From: Ruegeria pomeroyi
Lineage (GTDB): Bacteria > Pseudomonadota > Alphaproteobacteria > Rhodobacterales > Rhodobacteraceae
Length of the DNA stretch: 64,000 nt
NCBI RefSeq assembly: GCF_021405525.1
Contig: NZ_JAGQAG010000001.1
Span: 310,001-374,000, forward strand
Direction: 5' to 3'
The translations under genes were made by a program, and so were the position numbers. The notes under the pieces are model-generated. The model was given only the letters and a program-made list of their open reading frames with translations, was not told where the DNA came from and ran no database searches. Positions 16,695 through 25,671 of this stretch are shown here, piece after piece (position 1 is the stretch's first letter; each line of letters opens with the position of its first letter).

Positions 16695-17408
16695 TCAGCG
16701 CAGCAGGCTGTTCACGGCGTTGCGGATGCGTTCGTCTTCGGACTGGAGGAAGCTCTGGCCCAGTTCATAGGCGCGCTGCACTTCGACCAGCCGGGCGACC
16801 TGGTCGATTGCATTGACATTTGATCCTTCGAGGAACCCTTGCATGATGCTGGCGCCTTCGATCGGTTCAGTGCCGTCATCGGCGCGGAAGAACACGCCGC
16901 CCTCTCGGATCAGCCCATGCGGGTCGATTGGCTTGAACAGGCCGATCTGACCCAGCAAGCGCCCGCCGCCGCTGATCGTGCCATCGGGGCCGATACGGAT
17001 ACCGTCGATATCCGGGGGCACAAAGACGGGTGCGCCATTGGCATCCATCAGCCGATAGCCATCGACATTGACCAGATCGCCCTGAGCGTTAGGGGTAAAG
17101 CTGCCGGCGCGGGTCAGCCGCTCGCCGCCCGGGGTCTCGAGCATGAAGAACCCCTCGCCGTCGATTGCCAGATCGAAATCACCGCCGGTCTGGGTCAGCA
17201 GCCCTTGTTCCTGCGAGGTGTTGCGCACCTGACCGCGCGCCATGGACAGCGACGAGGTTCCAAGCCCGCCGCGCACGAATTCGGAAAACACCAGCCCCTG
17301 CTGGCGATAACCCGAGGTGGCGGCATTGGCGATATTGTTGGCCACGACGCGGGTTTCGTTCAAAAGCCCGGATTGTCGCGACAGGATGGCATAGCTGGGC
17401 GTTTCCAT
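16695..17408 (-). CDS. flgF: Flagellar proximal rod protein FlgF
   Basis: 237 residues from the ATG at 17408, which shares its first base with the last base of the fliQ stop; further upstream starts would lie inside fliQ. The N-terminus METPSYAILSRQSGLLNE leads to VANNIANAATSGYRQQG. The middle has DLAIDGEGFFMLETPGG, and the C-terminus the rod motif ARLVEVQRAYELGQSFLQ. It is FlgF rather than FlgG from its position before flgG and its shorter length. Confidence 0.94.
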   Translation of the reverse strand: METPSYAILSRQSGLLNETRVVANNIANAATSGYRQQGLVFSEFVRGGLGTSSLSMARGQVRNTSQEQGLLTQTGGDFDLAIDGEGFFMLETPGGERLTRAGSFTPNAQGDLVNVDGYRLMDANGAPVFVPPDIDGIRIGPDGTISGGGRLLGQIGLFKPIDPHGLIREGGVFFRADDGTEPIEGASIMQGFLEGSNVNAIDQVARLVEVQRAYELGQSFLQSEDERIRNAVNSLLR

Positions 17409-17680
17409 CAGACACCTCCCGATATCAGCGGAATGAGGGTTGTGGTGAAATAGTTGATCAGCGTCTGGGTCATGAAGCCCATCGAGATCCAGAACACGAT
17501 CACGATGGCGGCCAGTTTCGGCACAAAGGTCAGCGTCATTTCCTGGATCGACGTCAGGGCCTGGAACAGACCCACTGCCAGACCGGCGATCAACGCCACC
17601 GACAGGATCGGAACCGAGGTGATTACCGCGATCCACAGCCCCTGTCGAACCGTGTCATAGAACAGGCCTTCGCTCATCAT
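17408..17680 (-). CDS. fliQ: Flagellar export gate protein FliQ
   Basis: 90 residues, the standard size. Two hydrophobic helices (GLWIAVITSVPILSVALIAG and KLAAIVIVFWISMGFMTQ) flank the conserved VGLFQALTSIQEMTL loop. It is a subunit of the FliP/Q/R gate. It lies 3 nt after fliE and its stop overlaps the flgF start. Two adjacent ATG codons (17680 and 17677) are possible starts. Confidence 0.96.
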   Translation of the reverse strand: MMSEGLFYDTVRQGLWIAVITSVPILSVALIAGLAVGLFQALTSIQEMTLTFVPKLAAIVIVFWISMGFMTQTLINYFTTTLIPLISGGV

Positions 17681-17683
17681 GGC

Positions 17684-17974
17684 TCAGACCGGCATCCGAA
17701 GGATTTCCTGATAGGCCTCGACCACCTTGTTGCGAACGGTGACGGCGGTTTCGACCGCCAGTTCCGACTGCGCCAACGCCTGCACCAGCGCATGCGGGTC
17801 GGCCTTGCCGATCATCGCCGATTGGGCCAGGTCTTCGCTGTGCTGCAGGGTGGCGGCAAAATCCTGGAAGGTGCCGCGCAGGCCCAGGGCGGCGCTGTCG
17901 TCCTTGGGGTCCGCCTGGGTGGCGGGGCGGGCAGAGGCATAGGCCTGGGCTGCAGAGAGGCTGCGGATATCCAT
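17684..17974 (-). CDS. fliE: Flagellar MS-ring/rod junction protein FliE
   Basis: 96 residues. The FliE C-terminal signature is present (ELAVETAVTVRNKVVEAYQE followed by ILRMPV). FliE is the adapter between the MS ring (FliF) and the proximal rod. It lies between flgC and fliQ in the usual alphaproteobacterial order flgB-flgC-fliE. Confidence 0.95.
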   Translation of the reverse strand: MDIRSLSAAQAYASARPATQADPKDDSAALGLRGTFQDFAATLQHSEDLAQSAMIGKADPHALVQALAQSELAVETAVTVRNKVVEAYQEILRMPV

Positions 17975-17986
17975 TCTGGCTGTCCT

Positions 17987-18379
17987 TTATTTGCGGAGAA
18001 GTTCCATCAGGCTTGCGGACATCTGCCGCGCCTGGTCGAAAAGCTTGAGATTCGCCTCGTAGCTGCGCTGTGCCTCGCGGGCGTCGGCGATCTCGATCAT
18101 CAGGTCGACATTCGACCCCTTGTAGTGGCCGGTCTCATCGGCCAGCGGGTGCGAGGGGTCAAAGATGTCGGGCAATTGCCGCCGGTCGAGTTTGACCCGG
18201 CCGGTGGTGACGCGCTCGACCCCGTCGTCACGGCCGCGCTCTACCTCGAACGGGACCGTCTTGCGGCGATAGCCCGGCGTGTCGGCGTTCGAGATATTCT
18301 CGGACACATGGCGCAGGCGGGTGGCCTGGGCGCGCAGGGCGCTGGCGGTCACAGAGAGGGATTTGGAAAATTCGCTCAT
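17987..18379 (-). CDS. flgC: Flagellar proximal rod protein FlgC
   Basis: 130 residues from ATG 18379 (MSEFSKSLSVTASAL); a second ATG five codons upstream would overlap the flgB stop. It carries RHVSENISNADTPGYRRKTV at the N-terminus, the NVDLMIEIADAREAQRSYEA motif and a C-terminal helix. Proximal rod subunit, second gene of the operon. Confidence 0.95.
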   Translation of the reverse strand: MSEFSKSLSVTASALRAQATRLRHVSENISNADTPGYRRKTVPFEVERGRDDGVERVTTGRVKLDRRQLPDIFDPSHPLADETGHYKGSNVDLMIEIADAREAQRSYEANLKLFDQARQMSASLMELLRK

Positions 18380-18390
18380 CTCAGCCTCCC

Positions 18391-18780
18391 TCACCCACGA
18401 CCCAGGCCGACGCGCAGTATGTTCATCGAGGATTTGTAGATCGCGAGCGCGCGGTCATGCTGACGCTTGACATCGACCGCCTTGAGCATCTGCTCCTCGA
18501 CGCTGACATTGTTGCGGTTCGGGTCGCCCGGACCGTCGGTTTCGAAAGGTGTCCAGCTGGTGGTCGAGGCCGCGGTGCCATTCAGATGGCCCGCCCGACT
18601 GGCCTGCATGGCGGTCCCGGCGCTCTCGCGAGCAAAGGTTTCAGCAAACGGGGCGATATCGCGTTCGCGGTATCCGGGCGTATCGGCATTGGCCATGTTC
18701 TGGGCGATCACGGCCTGCCGTGTGCCTGCATGCGTTGCCATGGCGTACGCCATCTTAAAGACGTTCAAGTCCGAGAACAT
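18391..18780 (-). CDS. flgB: Flagellar proximal rod protein FlgB
   Basis: 129 residues from ATG 18780 (MFSDLNVFKMAYAMATHAG); a nine-codon longer start exists but the shorter one matches FlgB. It has QNMANADTPGYRERDI and the C-terminal VEEQMLKAVDVKRQHDRA. It is the first gene of the operon flgB-flgC-fliE-fliQ-flgF-flgG-flgA-flgH-fliL-like, divergent from fliI, with a CtrA-like box in the shared spacer. Confidence 0.95.
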   Translation of the reverse strand: MFSDLNVFKMAYAMATHAGTRQAVIAQNMANADTPGYRERDIAPFAETFARESAGTAMQASRAGHLNGTAASTTSWTPFETDGPGDPNRNNVSVEEQMLKAVDVKRQHDRALAIYKSSMNILRVGLGRG

Positions 18781-18803
18781 CGGGGCTTCTCCCTCGATCA
18801 ATT

Positions 18804-18818
18804 TCAATCAAGGCTTAA
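18804..18818. promoter_or_regulatory. CtrA-like box between flgB and fliI
   Basis: TCAA-N7-TTAA matches 7 of 8 bases of the CtrA consensus TTAA-N7-TTAA. It lies 24 bp from the flgB start and about 50 bp from the fliI start in an 87-bp divergent spacer. CtrA control of flagellar genes is known in alphaproteobacteria; binding here is inferred. Confidence 0.5.
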
Positions 18819-18867
18819 CCCCGATTCGTTTAGAAACCGTTTTCAGGAAATTGTTGGAGATATCCCG

Positions 18868-20205
18868 ATGACGGCCCCGGACCCCCTCGCCCTGAAAGCC
18901 GAGTTCGACAGTCTCAGCCTGGTTCGACATGTCGGGCGCGTGACCGGCGTGGCAGGGGGCGTGATTCAGATCCAGGGACTCGCCAATCAGGCGCAGATCG
19001 GTGATCGCGTTGAATTAAAACGTAATTTCGGCCCGCCCTTGGGCGGCGAGGTGTTGCAGGTCGAAGGCAGCACGATCAACATGCTGCCCGACAGCGCGCC
19101 CGAGGGCGTGTCACTGGGCAACCGCGTGGTGTTGCATCCGATGCCGGGATTCGCGCCCGGACGTCATTGGCTGGGACGGGTGGTCGACCCGTTCGGTCGG
19201 CCGCTGGACGGGCGCCCCCTGATGCGGGGGGCCAAGGCGCGCGATCTGATGCGCCCGCCGCCGCCTGCCGTGCAGCGCAAACCCCTGGGTCAGCGCATGG
19301 CAACCGGGCTTTGTGCACTGAACACATTGTTGCCCATTGTCCAGGGCCAGCGGGTCGGTCTTTTTGCCGGGTCGGGGGTTGGCAAATCCAGCCTGCTCGC
19401 CACGCTGGCCAAGTCGATGCAGGCGGATGCGGTTGTGGTCGCGCTGATCGGTGAACGGGGGCGCGAGGTCAACGAGTTCGTGGCCAAGGCGCTGGGCCCC
19501 GAGGGGCTGGCGCGCTCGGTCATCGTCGCGGCCACGTCGGATCAATCCGCATTGGTTCGCCGCCGCTGCGCCTGGGCCGCAATGACCGTGGCCGAGAGCT
19601 TGCGCGACGAGGGGATGAATGTTCTCTACCTGGCGGACTCGATCACCCGTTTCGCCGAGGCGCATCGCGAGATTTCCGCCGCCATGGGCGAGGCTCCGGC
19701 GCTCAGGGGGTATCCGCCGTCGGTCACGCCGCTGATCACCGGCCTGTGCGAACGCGCCGGTCCGGGGACCGAGAAACAGGGCGATATCACAGGTGTTTTC
19801 AGTGTCCTGGTCGCAGGGTCGGACATGGACGAACCGGTCGCCGATATCCTGCGCGGTGTTCTGGACGGCCATATCGTTTTGAACCGCGAAATCGCCGAAC
19901 GTGGTCGTTTTCCCGCCATCGACATCAGCCGTTCGGTCTCGCGCAGCTTGCCGGACGCGGCCACGCCCGAGCAGAACGCACTGATCGGCGAGGCGCGGCG
20001 CCTGATTGGCGCCTACGAGCAATCCGAAGTGATGATCAAGGCAGGGCTGTATACAGAAGGAGCTGACCCGTTACTGGATCAGGCGGTGCGGGTCTGGCCC
20101 GAGCTGGATGCTTTTCTGGCCCGACCCGATGCTCAGGGGGTCGAGCACAGTTTCTCGCGCCTGCAACTGGTCTTGCGCCGCGCCAACTCCGGCCCCCGCC
20201 ACTAG
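18868..20205 (+). CDS. fliI: Flagellum-specific ATPase FliI
   Basis: 445 residues from ATG 18868; longer in-frame starts would overlap flgB. Walker A is FAGSGVGKSS (Lys about 173), Walker B lies in NVLYLADSITRFAEA, and the FliI/YscN-type insert PGTEKQGDITGVFSVL is present. FliI energises substrate delivery to the FlhA/B gate, regulated by FliH (33777-34367). It is transcribed alone and divergently from the flgB operon, and converges on the tctA gene. Confidence 0.97.
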   Translation: MTAPDPLALKAEFDSLSLVRHVGRVTGVAGGVIQIQGLANQAQIGDRVELKRNFGPPLGGEVLQVEGSTINMLPDSAPEGVSLGNRVVLHPMPGFAPGRHWLGRVVDPFGRPLDGRPLMRGAKARDLMRPPPPAVQRKPLGQRMATGLCALNTLLPIVQGQRVGLFAGSGVGKSSLLATLAKSMQADAVVVALIGERGREVNEFVAKALGPEGLARSVIVAATSDQSALVRRRCAWAAMTVAESLRDEGMNVLYLADSITRFAEAHREISAAMGEAPALRGYPPSVTPLITGLCERAGPGTEKQGDITGVFSVLVAGSDMDEPVADILRGVLDGHIVLNREIAERGRFPAIDISRSVSRSLPDAATPEQNALIGEARRLIGAYEQSEVMIKAGLYTEGADPLLDQAVRVWPELDAFLARPDAQGVEHSFSRLQLVLRRANSGPRH

Positions 20206-20216
20206 ACGTGGGCCGG
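20189..20216. terminator. Inverted repeat at the fliI/tctA convergent junction
   Basis: CCGGCCC ... GGGCCGG forms a 7-bp GC stem with a 14-base loop spanning the fliI stop codon and the spacer before the tctA stop. No T-tract follows, so it is at best a weak bidirectional terminator. Confidence 0.35.
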
Positions 20217-20223
20217 ACAGGTG

Positions 20224-21741
20224 TCAGTCGGCGTCAGCCACGCCCTCGGCCCGCAGCCGCGCGCGGCGAGCGCGATAGCTGGGCAGCAATACCAGAATCA
20301 CCGCCAGTGCCAGAAGCCCCATAGTCATCGGCCGTTCCAGAATGAATCCCAGCCCGTCATAGAGCTGCATCGCACGGGCAAAGTTGTTTTCCAGCATTGA
20401 ACCGAGAATGAAACCGATAAGAAGCGGCGCCAGCGGATAGTCCGCAAATCGCAGCACCGTGGCGCAGAGGCCGAGCCCCACCAGGATCAAGAGTTCGGTG
20501 GCGTTGTTCTGACCGATATATGCCCCCATCAGGGTAAAGAACAGGATGAACGGTATCAGAAAGGTCCGCGGCACCGTAAGGATCTTGGCGATATAGGGGA
20601 TCAGCGGCAGGTTCAGGACCAACAGGATCAGGTTGCCCAGATACATTGAAATGATGACTGCCCAGAAGATCTGTGGATCGTCCACCATAAGGCGTGGTCC
20701 GGGCGTGACGTTCAGCGCGATCAATGCGCCGAGGAGAATCGCGGTGGTCCCCGACCCTGGAATGCCCAGGGTGAGAAGCGGAACGAAGGATCCGGTGCAG
20801 GCGGCGTTATTGGCGCTTTCGGGTGCGGCCAATCCCTTGAGCGAGCCCTTGCCGAACTCCGCCTGCTCGGCCTTGGGGGCAATGTTGCGTTCGACCGCGT
20901 AACCGAGGAAACTGGCGATTGTCGCGCCTGCGCCGGGCAGAACACCAATCAGGAAACCCTGCACCGATTGCCGCCCGATCACTGGCGCGATGGATTTTGC
21001 CTCGGCCCTTGTGATGCGCAGGTCCTTGATCGCGTTGCCATCACCTCCCTGGCTGGACCGCGAGGGATCGAGCACGAGATAAAGCGCCTCGGGCAGGGCG
21101 AACATCGCCATAGCCAGCGTGATGAACCCAAACCCTGATTGCAGATCCATCACTCCCATGGTGAAGCGCGGCATATTGAAAAGCGCGCCCTCGCCCACGG
21201 TGGCCATGATCAGACCGAGAAGCGTCATCAACAGCGCCTTGCCGACCTGTCCTGATCCGGCAAAGGCGGCGATGGCCGACAGGCCCACCACCATCAGTGC
21301 GAAATACTCGGCCGAATGAAACAGCAGCGCGACCGAGGCCAGCGCGGGCGCGAAAACCATCAGCAGGATCGCCCCAATGGTGCCGCCGCAAAAGCTGGCG
21401 ATCGCGGCTACCGTCAGCGCCTTGCCAGCCTTACCCTGCCGCGCCAGGGGATAGCCGTCGAAACTGGTCGCAACGGTCGAGGCCACGCCGGGCGCGTTGA
21501 TCAGGATCGACGATGTGGACCCGCCGAAGATCGCGCCATAGTAGACGCCGGCCAGCAGGATCAAGGCCGCTGACGGATCGCCAATGGTGATCGCGACCGG
21601 GATCATGATCGCGATGATCGACATCGGACCAAGCCCAGGCAGCATGCCGATGAATGTTCCGATCAGACAGCCACCGATGACCATCAAAATATTTGTGAGC
21701 GAAAAGGCTGTCGCCAACCCGATCATCAGACCTTCGAGCAT
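20224..21741 (-). CDS. tctA: Tripartite tricarboxylate transporter large membrane subunit TctA
   Basis: 505 residues, very hydrophobic with about 10-12 membrane segments. TctA-family signatures are visible: IGTFIGMLPGLGPMSIIAIM near the N-terminus, GAIFGGSTSSILINAPG, and a second LTLGIPGSGTTAILLGAL. It is the permease subunit that works with TctB and the periplasmic binder TctC. The C-terminus shows LPSYRARRARLR. It follows tctB with a 1-nt spacer. Substrates of this family include citrate, other carboxylates and many aromatic acids, so the ligand is open. Confidence 0.95.
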   Translation of the reverse strand: MLEGLMIGLATAFSLTNILMVIGGCLIGTFIGMLPGLGPMSIIAIMIPVAITIGDPSAALILLAGVYYGAIFGGSTSSILINAPGVASTVATSFDGYPLARQGKAGKALTVAAIASFCGGTIGAILLMVFAPALASVALLFHSAEYFALMVVGLSAIAAFAGSGQVGKALLMTLLGLIMATVGEGALFNMPRFTMGVMDLQSGFGFITLAMAMFALPEALYLVLDPSRSSQGGDGNAIKDLRITRAEAKSIAPVIGRQSVQGFLIGVLPGAGATIASFLGYAVERNIAPKAEQAEFGKGSLKGLAAPESANNAACTGSFVPLLTLGIPGSGTTAILLGALIALNVTPGPRLMVDDPQIFWAVIISMYLGNLILLVLNLPLIPYIAKILTVPRTFLIPFILFFTLMGAYIGQNNATELLILVGLGLCATVLRFADYPLAPLLIGFILGSMLENNFARAMQLYDGLGFILERPMTMGLLALAVILVLLPSYRARRARLRAEGVADAD

Positions 21742-21742
21742 A

Positions 21743-22237
21743 TCAGCCTCCGTTTGCCATAAATGCGGGCCAGGGGCTGAGGAAGATCCCCAGAACCACC
21801 TGGACTAGGTACCAGACCAGCCCGGCGGCGATCGCAGCCACCGGCAGCAGGATGTGAAGCCGGCGTTCGCCAAGGATCAGCGAGCCGATTGTCAGAAAGG
21901 CGAGAGTTGAAAGCAGAAACCCAAAGGGCCGCAACAGCAACGCATAGGCCACCATGAGCGCAAGCAGCATGAGCGCTTGGCCAAGTTTGTACTCGGTCAA
22001 CCGACGATAATTGATCTCCATCGGTTTTGGCTCAGTCGCACCCTTTTCGAGACCCAGGAGAACAGTCAGCGCAGTCAGAACGGCAAGAACTGACAGGATC
22101 TTGGGAAAGGTGCTTGGCCAGATCGGGTTGCGTTTCATGAACGGGGCAAGGCCCGCGTCCATGGTGAAGAAGGCGGCGTAGCCATAGGCGAGGCAGATCA
22201 TCAGAATGACCAGTGCGATCCAGCGGTCGAGTGCCAT
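21743..22237 (-). CDS. tctB: Tripartite tricarboxylate transporter small membrane subunit TctB
   Basis: 164 residues with four predicted membrane segments (for example WIALVILMICLAYGYAAFF and KLGQALMLLALMVAYALLLR). Sequence family signal is weaker than for TctA, but size, topology and position between tctC and tctA fit TctB. A 300-bp gap holding GC-rich hairpins separates it from tctC. Confidence 0.88.
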   Translation of the reverse strand: MALDRWIALVILMICLAYGYAAFFTMDAGLAPFMKRNPIWPSTFPKILSVLAVLTALTVLLGLEKGATEPKPMEINYRRLTEYKLGQALMLLALMVAYALLLRPFGFLLSTLAFLTIGSLILGERRLHILLPVAAIAAGLVWYLVQVVLGIFLSPWPAFMANGG

Positions 22238-22272
22238 AAGATCCTCCGGGGCGTGTTGGGTTGAGGCTGTCA

Positions 22273-22336
22273 GGGGGGCGCTGCCCCCGCCGCCCGTTCC
22301 GGGCGCCTCCCCCGGGATATTTTCAGCAAGAGGAAA
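22273..22336 (+). repeat. GC-rich bipartite palindromic intergenic repeat, copy 1
   Basis: Two adjacent hairpins, GGGGGC-GCT-GCCCCC (22274-22288) and CGCCCG-TTC-CGGGCG (22291-22305), are followed by the tail CTCCCCCGGGATATTTT and CAGCAAGAGGAAAG. The same build recurs at 58333-58396, and in inverted, modified form at 22452-22527. It lies in the tctB-tctC gap and may cap or stabilise tctC mRNA. Confidence 0.75.
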
Positions 22337-22451
22337 GACGATGTTAACCTTGTTTCCCTAGGTTTGGATCACGGTACAGGCTGGGAAGCCGATGACCGTG
22401 TAAGGGGAAGGTTATGCTTCTTCGGTGGAGTGGAGGGTCGGCCGCTCTCCC

Positions 22452-22527
22452 CTTCCTCTTGCTTCAAATATCCCGGGAGCGCGAGGGTGGAACCCTCGCA
22501 CATCACAGACGAGCGCGGCGTAGCCGC
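22452..22527 (-). repeat. Bipartite palindromic intergenic repeat, copy 2 (inverted, divergent)
   Basis: Read on the - strand it has hairpin GCGGC-TAC-GCCGC (22515-22527), a 15-base spacer, hairpin GCGAGGGT-TCC-ACCCTCGC (22481-22499), then CTCCCGGGATATTTGAAGCAAGAGGAAG. The tail is nearly identical to copy 1 and in opposite orientation, so the two tails form a long imperfect inverted repeat around about 115 bp. The hairpin sequences differ while base pairing is kept. Confidence 0.65.
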
Positions 22528-22536
22528 ACCTTTGGA

Positions 22537-23517
22537 TTAGAGAAAACCCAGCTTGCGCATCAGATCCCCGATCTGCTGTTCCTGTTTTTCCAGGAAGGCA
22601 CGGAAATCGTCACCGCTGTTGTGGATGTTGACCCAACCGTTGCGGGCGCGCACGGCTTCCCATTCGGGAGTATCATACATCTTGGCAATCGCGTCCTGAT
22701 AGGCGGCAAGCCGGTCCTCGGGCAGACCGGGGGCGCCGAAGAATCCACGCCAGTTCACAAAACTCGTGTCGATCCCCTGTTCCTTCATCGTCGGGGCGTC
22801 GGGATAGGCGGCGACCCGATCATCCGAGGTGACGCCGATGATCTTGACCTCGCCCGCATTCGCCAGATCCACCGCTTCGGAGAAGCCGGTGCTGAGCGCG
22901 GCGATCTCTCCCGAGAGGAGCGCCGCCATCGCCTTGCCGCCCGCGTCATAGGGGATGTATTTCACTGCCAGTGCGTCCTTGCCGGCAGCCTCCATGACCA
23001 TTGCGGCGACCAGATGGTCCATGCCACCGGGCACCGAACCGCCACCGATGGCGGTGCCACCCGGGTCGGCGTCAAAAGCGGCGAGAAGGTCGTTCATCGA
23101 GTTCACCGGGCTGTCCTTGCCCACCACGATGGCGGCATAGTCGCCGATGGTTCCGGCGACCAGGGTCAGGTCGCGAAAATTCTGCGGGAACACGCCGGTC
23201 AGCGAGCGGATGATGATCGGGGTTGAATTGACCATCAGCGTGCCGTGGTTCGAGGCGGCGTTTTCGATCAGGTAGCCGATTGCCTTGCCGCCGCCGCCGC
23301 CGGACATGTTTTCATAACTGGCAGTGCCTACGAGGCCCGCTGCGGTCAGTGCCTCGCCGGTGCCGCGTGCGGTGCCGTCCCAACCGCCACCGGCGCCGCC
23401 GGGGACGAGGAAATGGATGCTGTCGACCACCGGTTCGGCCATGGCCGGCGTGGAAAAGGCAAATGCCGCCGATGCGGCGGCCATCATGACCCGGCGGGTC
23501 AGGTTCAGTTTCGTCAT
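22537..23517 (-). CDS. tctC: Tripartite tricarboxylate transporter periplasmic binding protein TctC
   Basis: 326 residues from ATG 23517, chosen because it gives a signal peptide (KLNLTRRVMMAAASAAFAF, cleavage near AMA-E) and follows a GAGGACA ribosome-binding site; a longer frame upstream has none. The Bug/TctC fold is indicated by IHFLVPGGAGGGWDGTARG, MSGGGGGKAIGYL and VGKDSPVNSMNDL. It captures the ligand in the periplasm for TctA/TctB. First gene of the tctC-tctB-tctA set, divergent from tctD. Confidence 0.95.
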   Translation of the reverse strand: MTKLNLTRRVMMAAASAAFAFSTPAMAEPVVDSIHFLVPGGAGGGWDGTARGTGEALTAAGLVGTASYENMSGGGGGKAIGYLIENAASNHGTLMVNSTPIIIRSLTGVFPQNFRDLTLVAGTIGDYAAIVVGKDSPVNSMNDLLAAFDADPGGTAIGGGSVPGGMDHLVAAMVMEAAGKDALAVKYIPYDAGGKAMAALLSGEIAALSTGFSEAVDLANAGEVKIIGVTSDDRVAAYPDAPTMKEQGIDTSFVNWRGFFGAPGLPEDRLAAYQDAIAKMYDTPEWEAVRARNGWVNIHNSGDDFRAFLEKQEQQIGDLMRKLGFL

Positions 23518-23623
23518 TGTGTCCTCCCGTTTGACAAAGCGGGTTTCGCTTGCCCATGTGAAAGGAAAGCCATGCAAAGCTGACACCAACCTGTCGCATC
23601 CGGTTGAAGAGGAGAGGTACCCC

Positions 23624-24289
23624 ATGCGGTTCCTACTGGTCGAAGACAATCTGAGCCTGGCTGCGGCTATCCTGGATCGACTGCGCCTGGACGGACATGT
23701 GGTAGATCATGCAGAGAACATCTCGGTTGCCGAAGAGTTTGTGGTAACGGCAGATTACGATTTGATTTTGCTGGATATTATGTTGCCCGATGGGGATGGC
23801 CGCACCTTTCTCAAGACGCAGCGCGATCATCTCAGCGAGACCCCGGTCATCGTTCTGACCGCGCGATCCGAGGTGTCCGACCGGGTCGGTGTTCTGGACC
23901 TCGGCGCCGATGATTATCTGACCAAACCTTTCGACTTTGCCGAGCTGGAGGCACGCTGCCGGGCGGTTTTGCGGCGGCGCGGGGGGCGCCCATCGAACCA
24001 GAAACGAATCGGGGCGCTGATCTTTGATCCACTCTCGGGAGTTCTGGAAGTCGCTGGTGTCGATGTGCCCTTGCGGAACAAGGAACTGCGGCTGTTGGAG
24101 ATCTTTCTGGCCGCGCCGGATCAGATCTTTTCCAAGGCACGATTGGTGGACCGGCTGTTTTCTTACGACGAGGAAGTGTCGGAGAATGCGATCGAGGTCT
24201 ATGTGGCCCGGCTGCGCAAGAAGATCAGCGGTTCGGGGGTCGAGATTCAGACGGTGCGCGGGTTGGGGTACCGGATGCGGACGCAATGA
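23624..24289 (+). CDS. tctD: OmpR-family response regulator (TctD-like)
   Basis: 221 residues from ATG 23624, following a GAGGAGAGG site. The receiver domain has VEDN at residues 6-9, the phospho-acceptor Asp51 in LILLDIMLPDGDG and the conserved Lys in DYLTKPFDFAEL. The C-terminal winged helix includes SENAIEVYVARLRKKI and VRGLGYRM. It overlaps the sensor gene by ATGA. By analogy with TctD it should activate the divergent tctC operon. Confidence 0.93.
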   Translation: MRFLLVEDNLSLAAAILDRLRLDGHVVDHAENISVAEEFVVTADYDLILLDIMLPDGDGRTFLKTQRDHLSETPVIVLTARSEVSDRVGVLDLGADDYLTKPFDFAELEARCRAVLRRRGGRPSNQKRIGALIFDPLSGVLEVAGVDVPLRNKELRLLEIFLAAPDQIFSKARLVDRLFSYDEEVSENAIEVYVARLRKKISGSGVEIQTVRGLGYRMRTQ

Positions 24290-25671
24290 GTGACAGTTTG
24301 CGCATCAGCGGTTCGATCCGCCGGCGGCTGACGATACAGCTGGTCGGCAGCGCGGCGGTGCTGGCGACGCTGCTGTTTCTGATCGTACAGACCTTTACCC
24401 GAGACCTGGCTGAAGAGACTCACGACCGCATCCTGCTGGCCTCGGCCACCTCGATCATGGACGCAATCTCGGTCCGGGCGGGAGATGTGACCGTGGACCT
24501 TCCTTATGCTGCGCTGTCGATGCTGAGCAATGTCAGCGATGACAGGGTGTTCTATCGGGTCATGCTGGGGGCCGAAACACTGACCGGTTACGACGATCTG
24601 CCCGTACCCGAACCCGGGTCACGAGAAACCGGAGCAAGGTTCGACACGCTGGTCTACAAAGGCGAAACCGTGCGGATGGCAACGACGGTACGCTGGTTGT
24701 CGCGCAACGGGGTTTCCACGCCCCTTATCATCTCTGTGGCGCAGACCCGGACTGGACAGACCGAACGGCTGGCGGCCCTGACCCGGACCGCATTGTTGCT
24801 GGGGGCGGGCTTCTTTGCCGTGGCCGTTCTCTTGGCTGTCTGGACGGCGCAATCCTCGATCCGACCGCTTCGGCAACTGGCGGGTATGGTGTCGCGTCGG
24901 GGGCCAACCGATCTGCGCCCGGTCACGCGCCCGGTTCCGGCTGAAATGGCGCCACTGGTCCGATCCCTCAACAGCTTTATCGACCGGTTGGGCCTGTCTC
25001 TCTCGAGATCCGAGGATTTCATTGCCGAAGCGGCGCACCGGGTGCGGACTCCGCTGGCAACAGTGCGGACCCAGGCAGAGAATACCCTGCACCGGATCGA
25101 GCGACCGGAAAACCGGACTGCACTGCGCGAGATGATCCGTGCCATCGACGAAAGCTCGCGTGCGGCAGGGCAACTGCTGGATCATGCTATGGTGAGCTTT
25201 CGCACTGACAGTCTTGAACGCAAACCCTTCGATCTGGCCGAGCTGACTGCCGAGCTGGTGAATCGGTTGCGGCCGGTCGCCGACCTGAAGGATATCGATC
25301 TGGAACTCGAGATGACGGGCGCGCATGCCATGGCGGGTGACCCGATCCTTGTGCAGAACGCGGTACGCAACCTGCTTGACAATGCGATCAAATATGCGCC
25401 CGAGGAAACCCGTATCACGGTATCGGTTCGGGGTGATGCGGCGGCTCATACCCTGTGCATCCGGGATGCGGCGGGCGGGTTTCCCGAGGATGAGATGGGC
25501 AGCCTGACCGAACGTTTCGTTAGAGGCCGCAATGCCGAGGGCACGGTCGGGTCCGGTTTGGGCCTGACCATCGCCCGCGAGGTGGCCGAGGCGCATGGCG
25601 GGCGGCTCGAGATCGCCAACACAAAGGATGGAACCGGCGCATGCGTCTGTCTGCACTTTCCCTCTGCTTGA
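24286..25671 (+). CDS. tctE: Sensor histidine kinase (TctE-like)
   Basis: 461 residues. The N-terminal membrane helix is about residues 17-36, with a second at about 168-187; between them is a periplasmic sensor domain of about 130 residues. A HAMP-like linker precedes HisKA with AEAAHRVRTPLATV (phospho-His about 251) and HATPase boxes NLLDNAIKYAPEE and GSGLGLTIAREVAEAHGG. The first glycine box reads RDAAGGFPEDE rather than DxGxGIP, a mild divergence. It pairs with tctD, and its 3' end overlaps the next gene by 31 nt. Confidence 0.93.
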   Translation: MSDSLRISGSIRRRLTIQLVGSAAVLATLLFLIVQTFTRDLAEETHDRILLASATSIMDAISVRAGDVTVDLPYAALSMLSNVSDDRVFYRVMLGAETLTGYDDLPVPEPGSRETGARFDTLVYKGETVRMATTVRWLSRNGVSTPLIISVAQTRTGQTERLAALTRTALLLGAGFFAVAVLLAVWTAQSSIRPLRQLAGMVSRRGPTDLRPVTRPVPAEMAPLVRSLNSFIDRLGLSLSRSEDFIAEAAHRVRTPLATVRTQAENTLHRIERPENRTALREMIRAIDESSRAAGQLLDHAMVSFRTDSLERKPFDLAELTAELVNRLRPVADLKDIDLELEMTGAHAMAGDPILVQNAVRNLLDNAIKYAPEETRITVSVRGDAAAHTLCIRDAAGGFPEDEMGSLTERFVRGRNAEGTVGSGLGLTIAREVAEAHGGRLEIANTKDGTGACVCLHFPSA

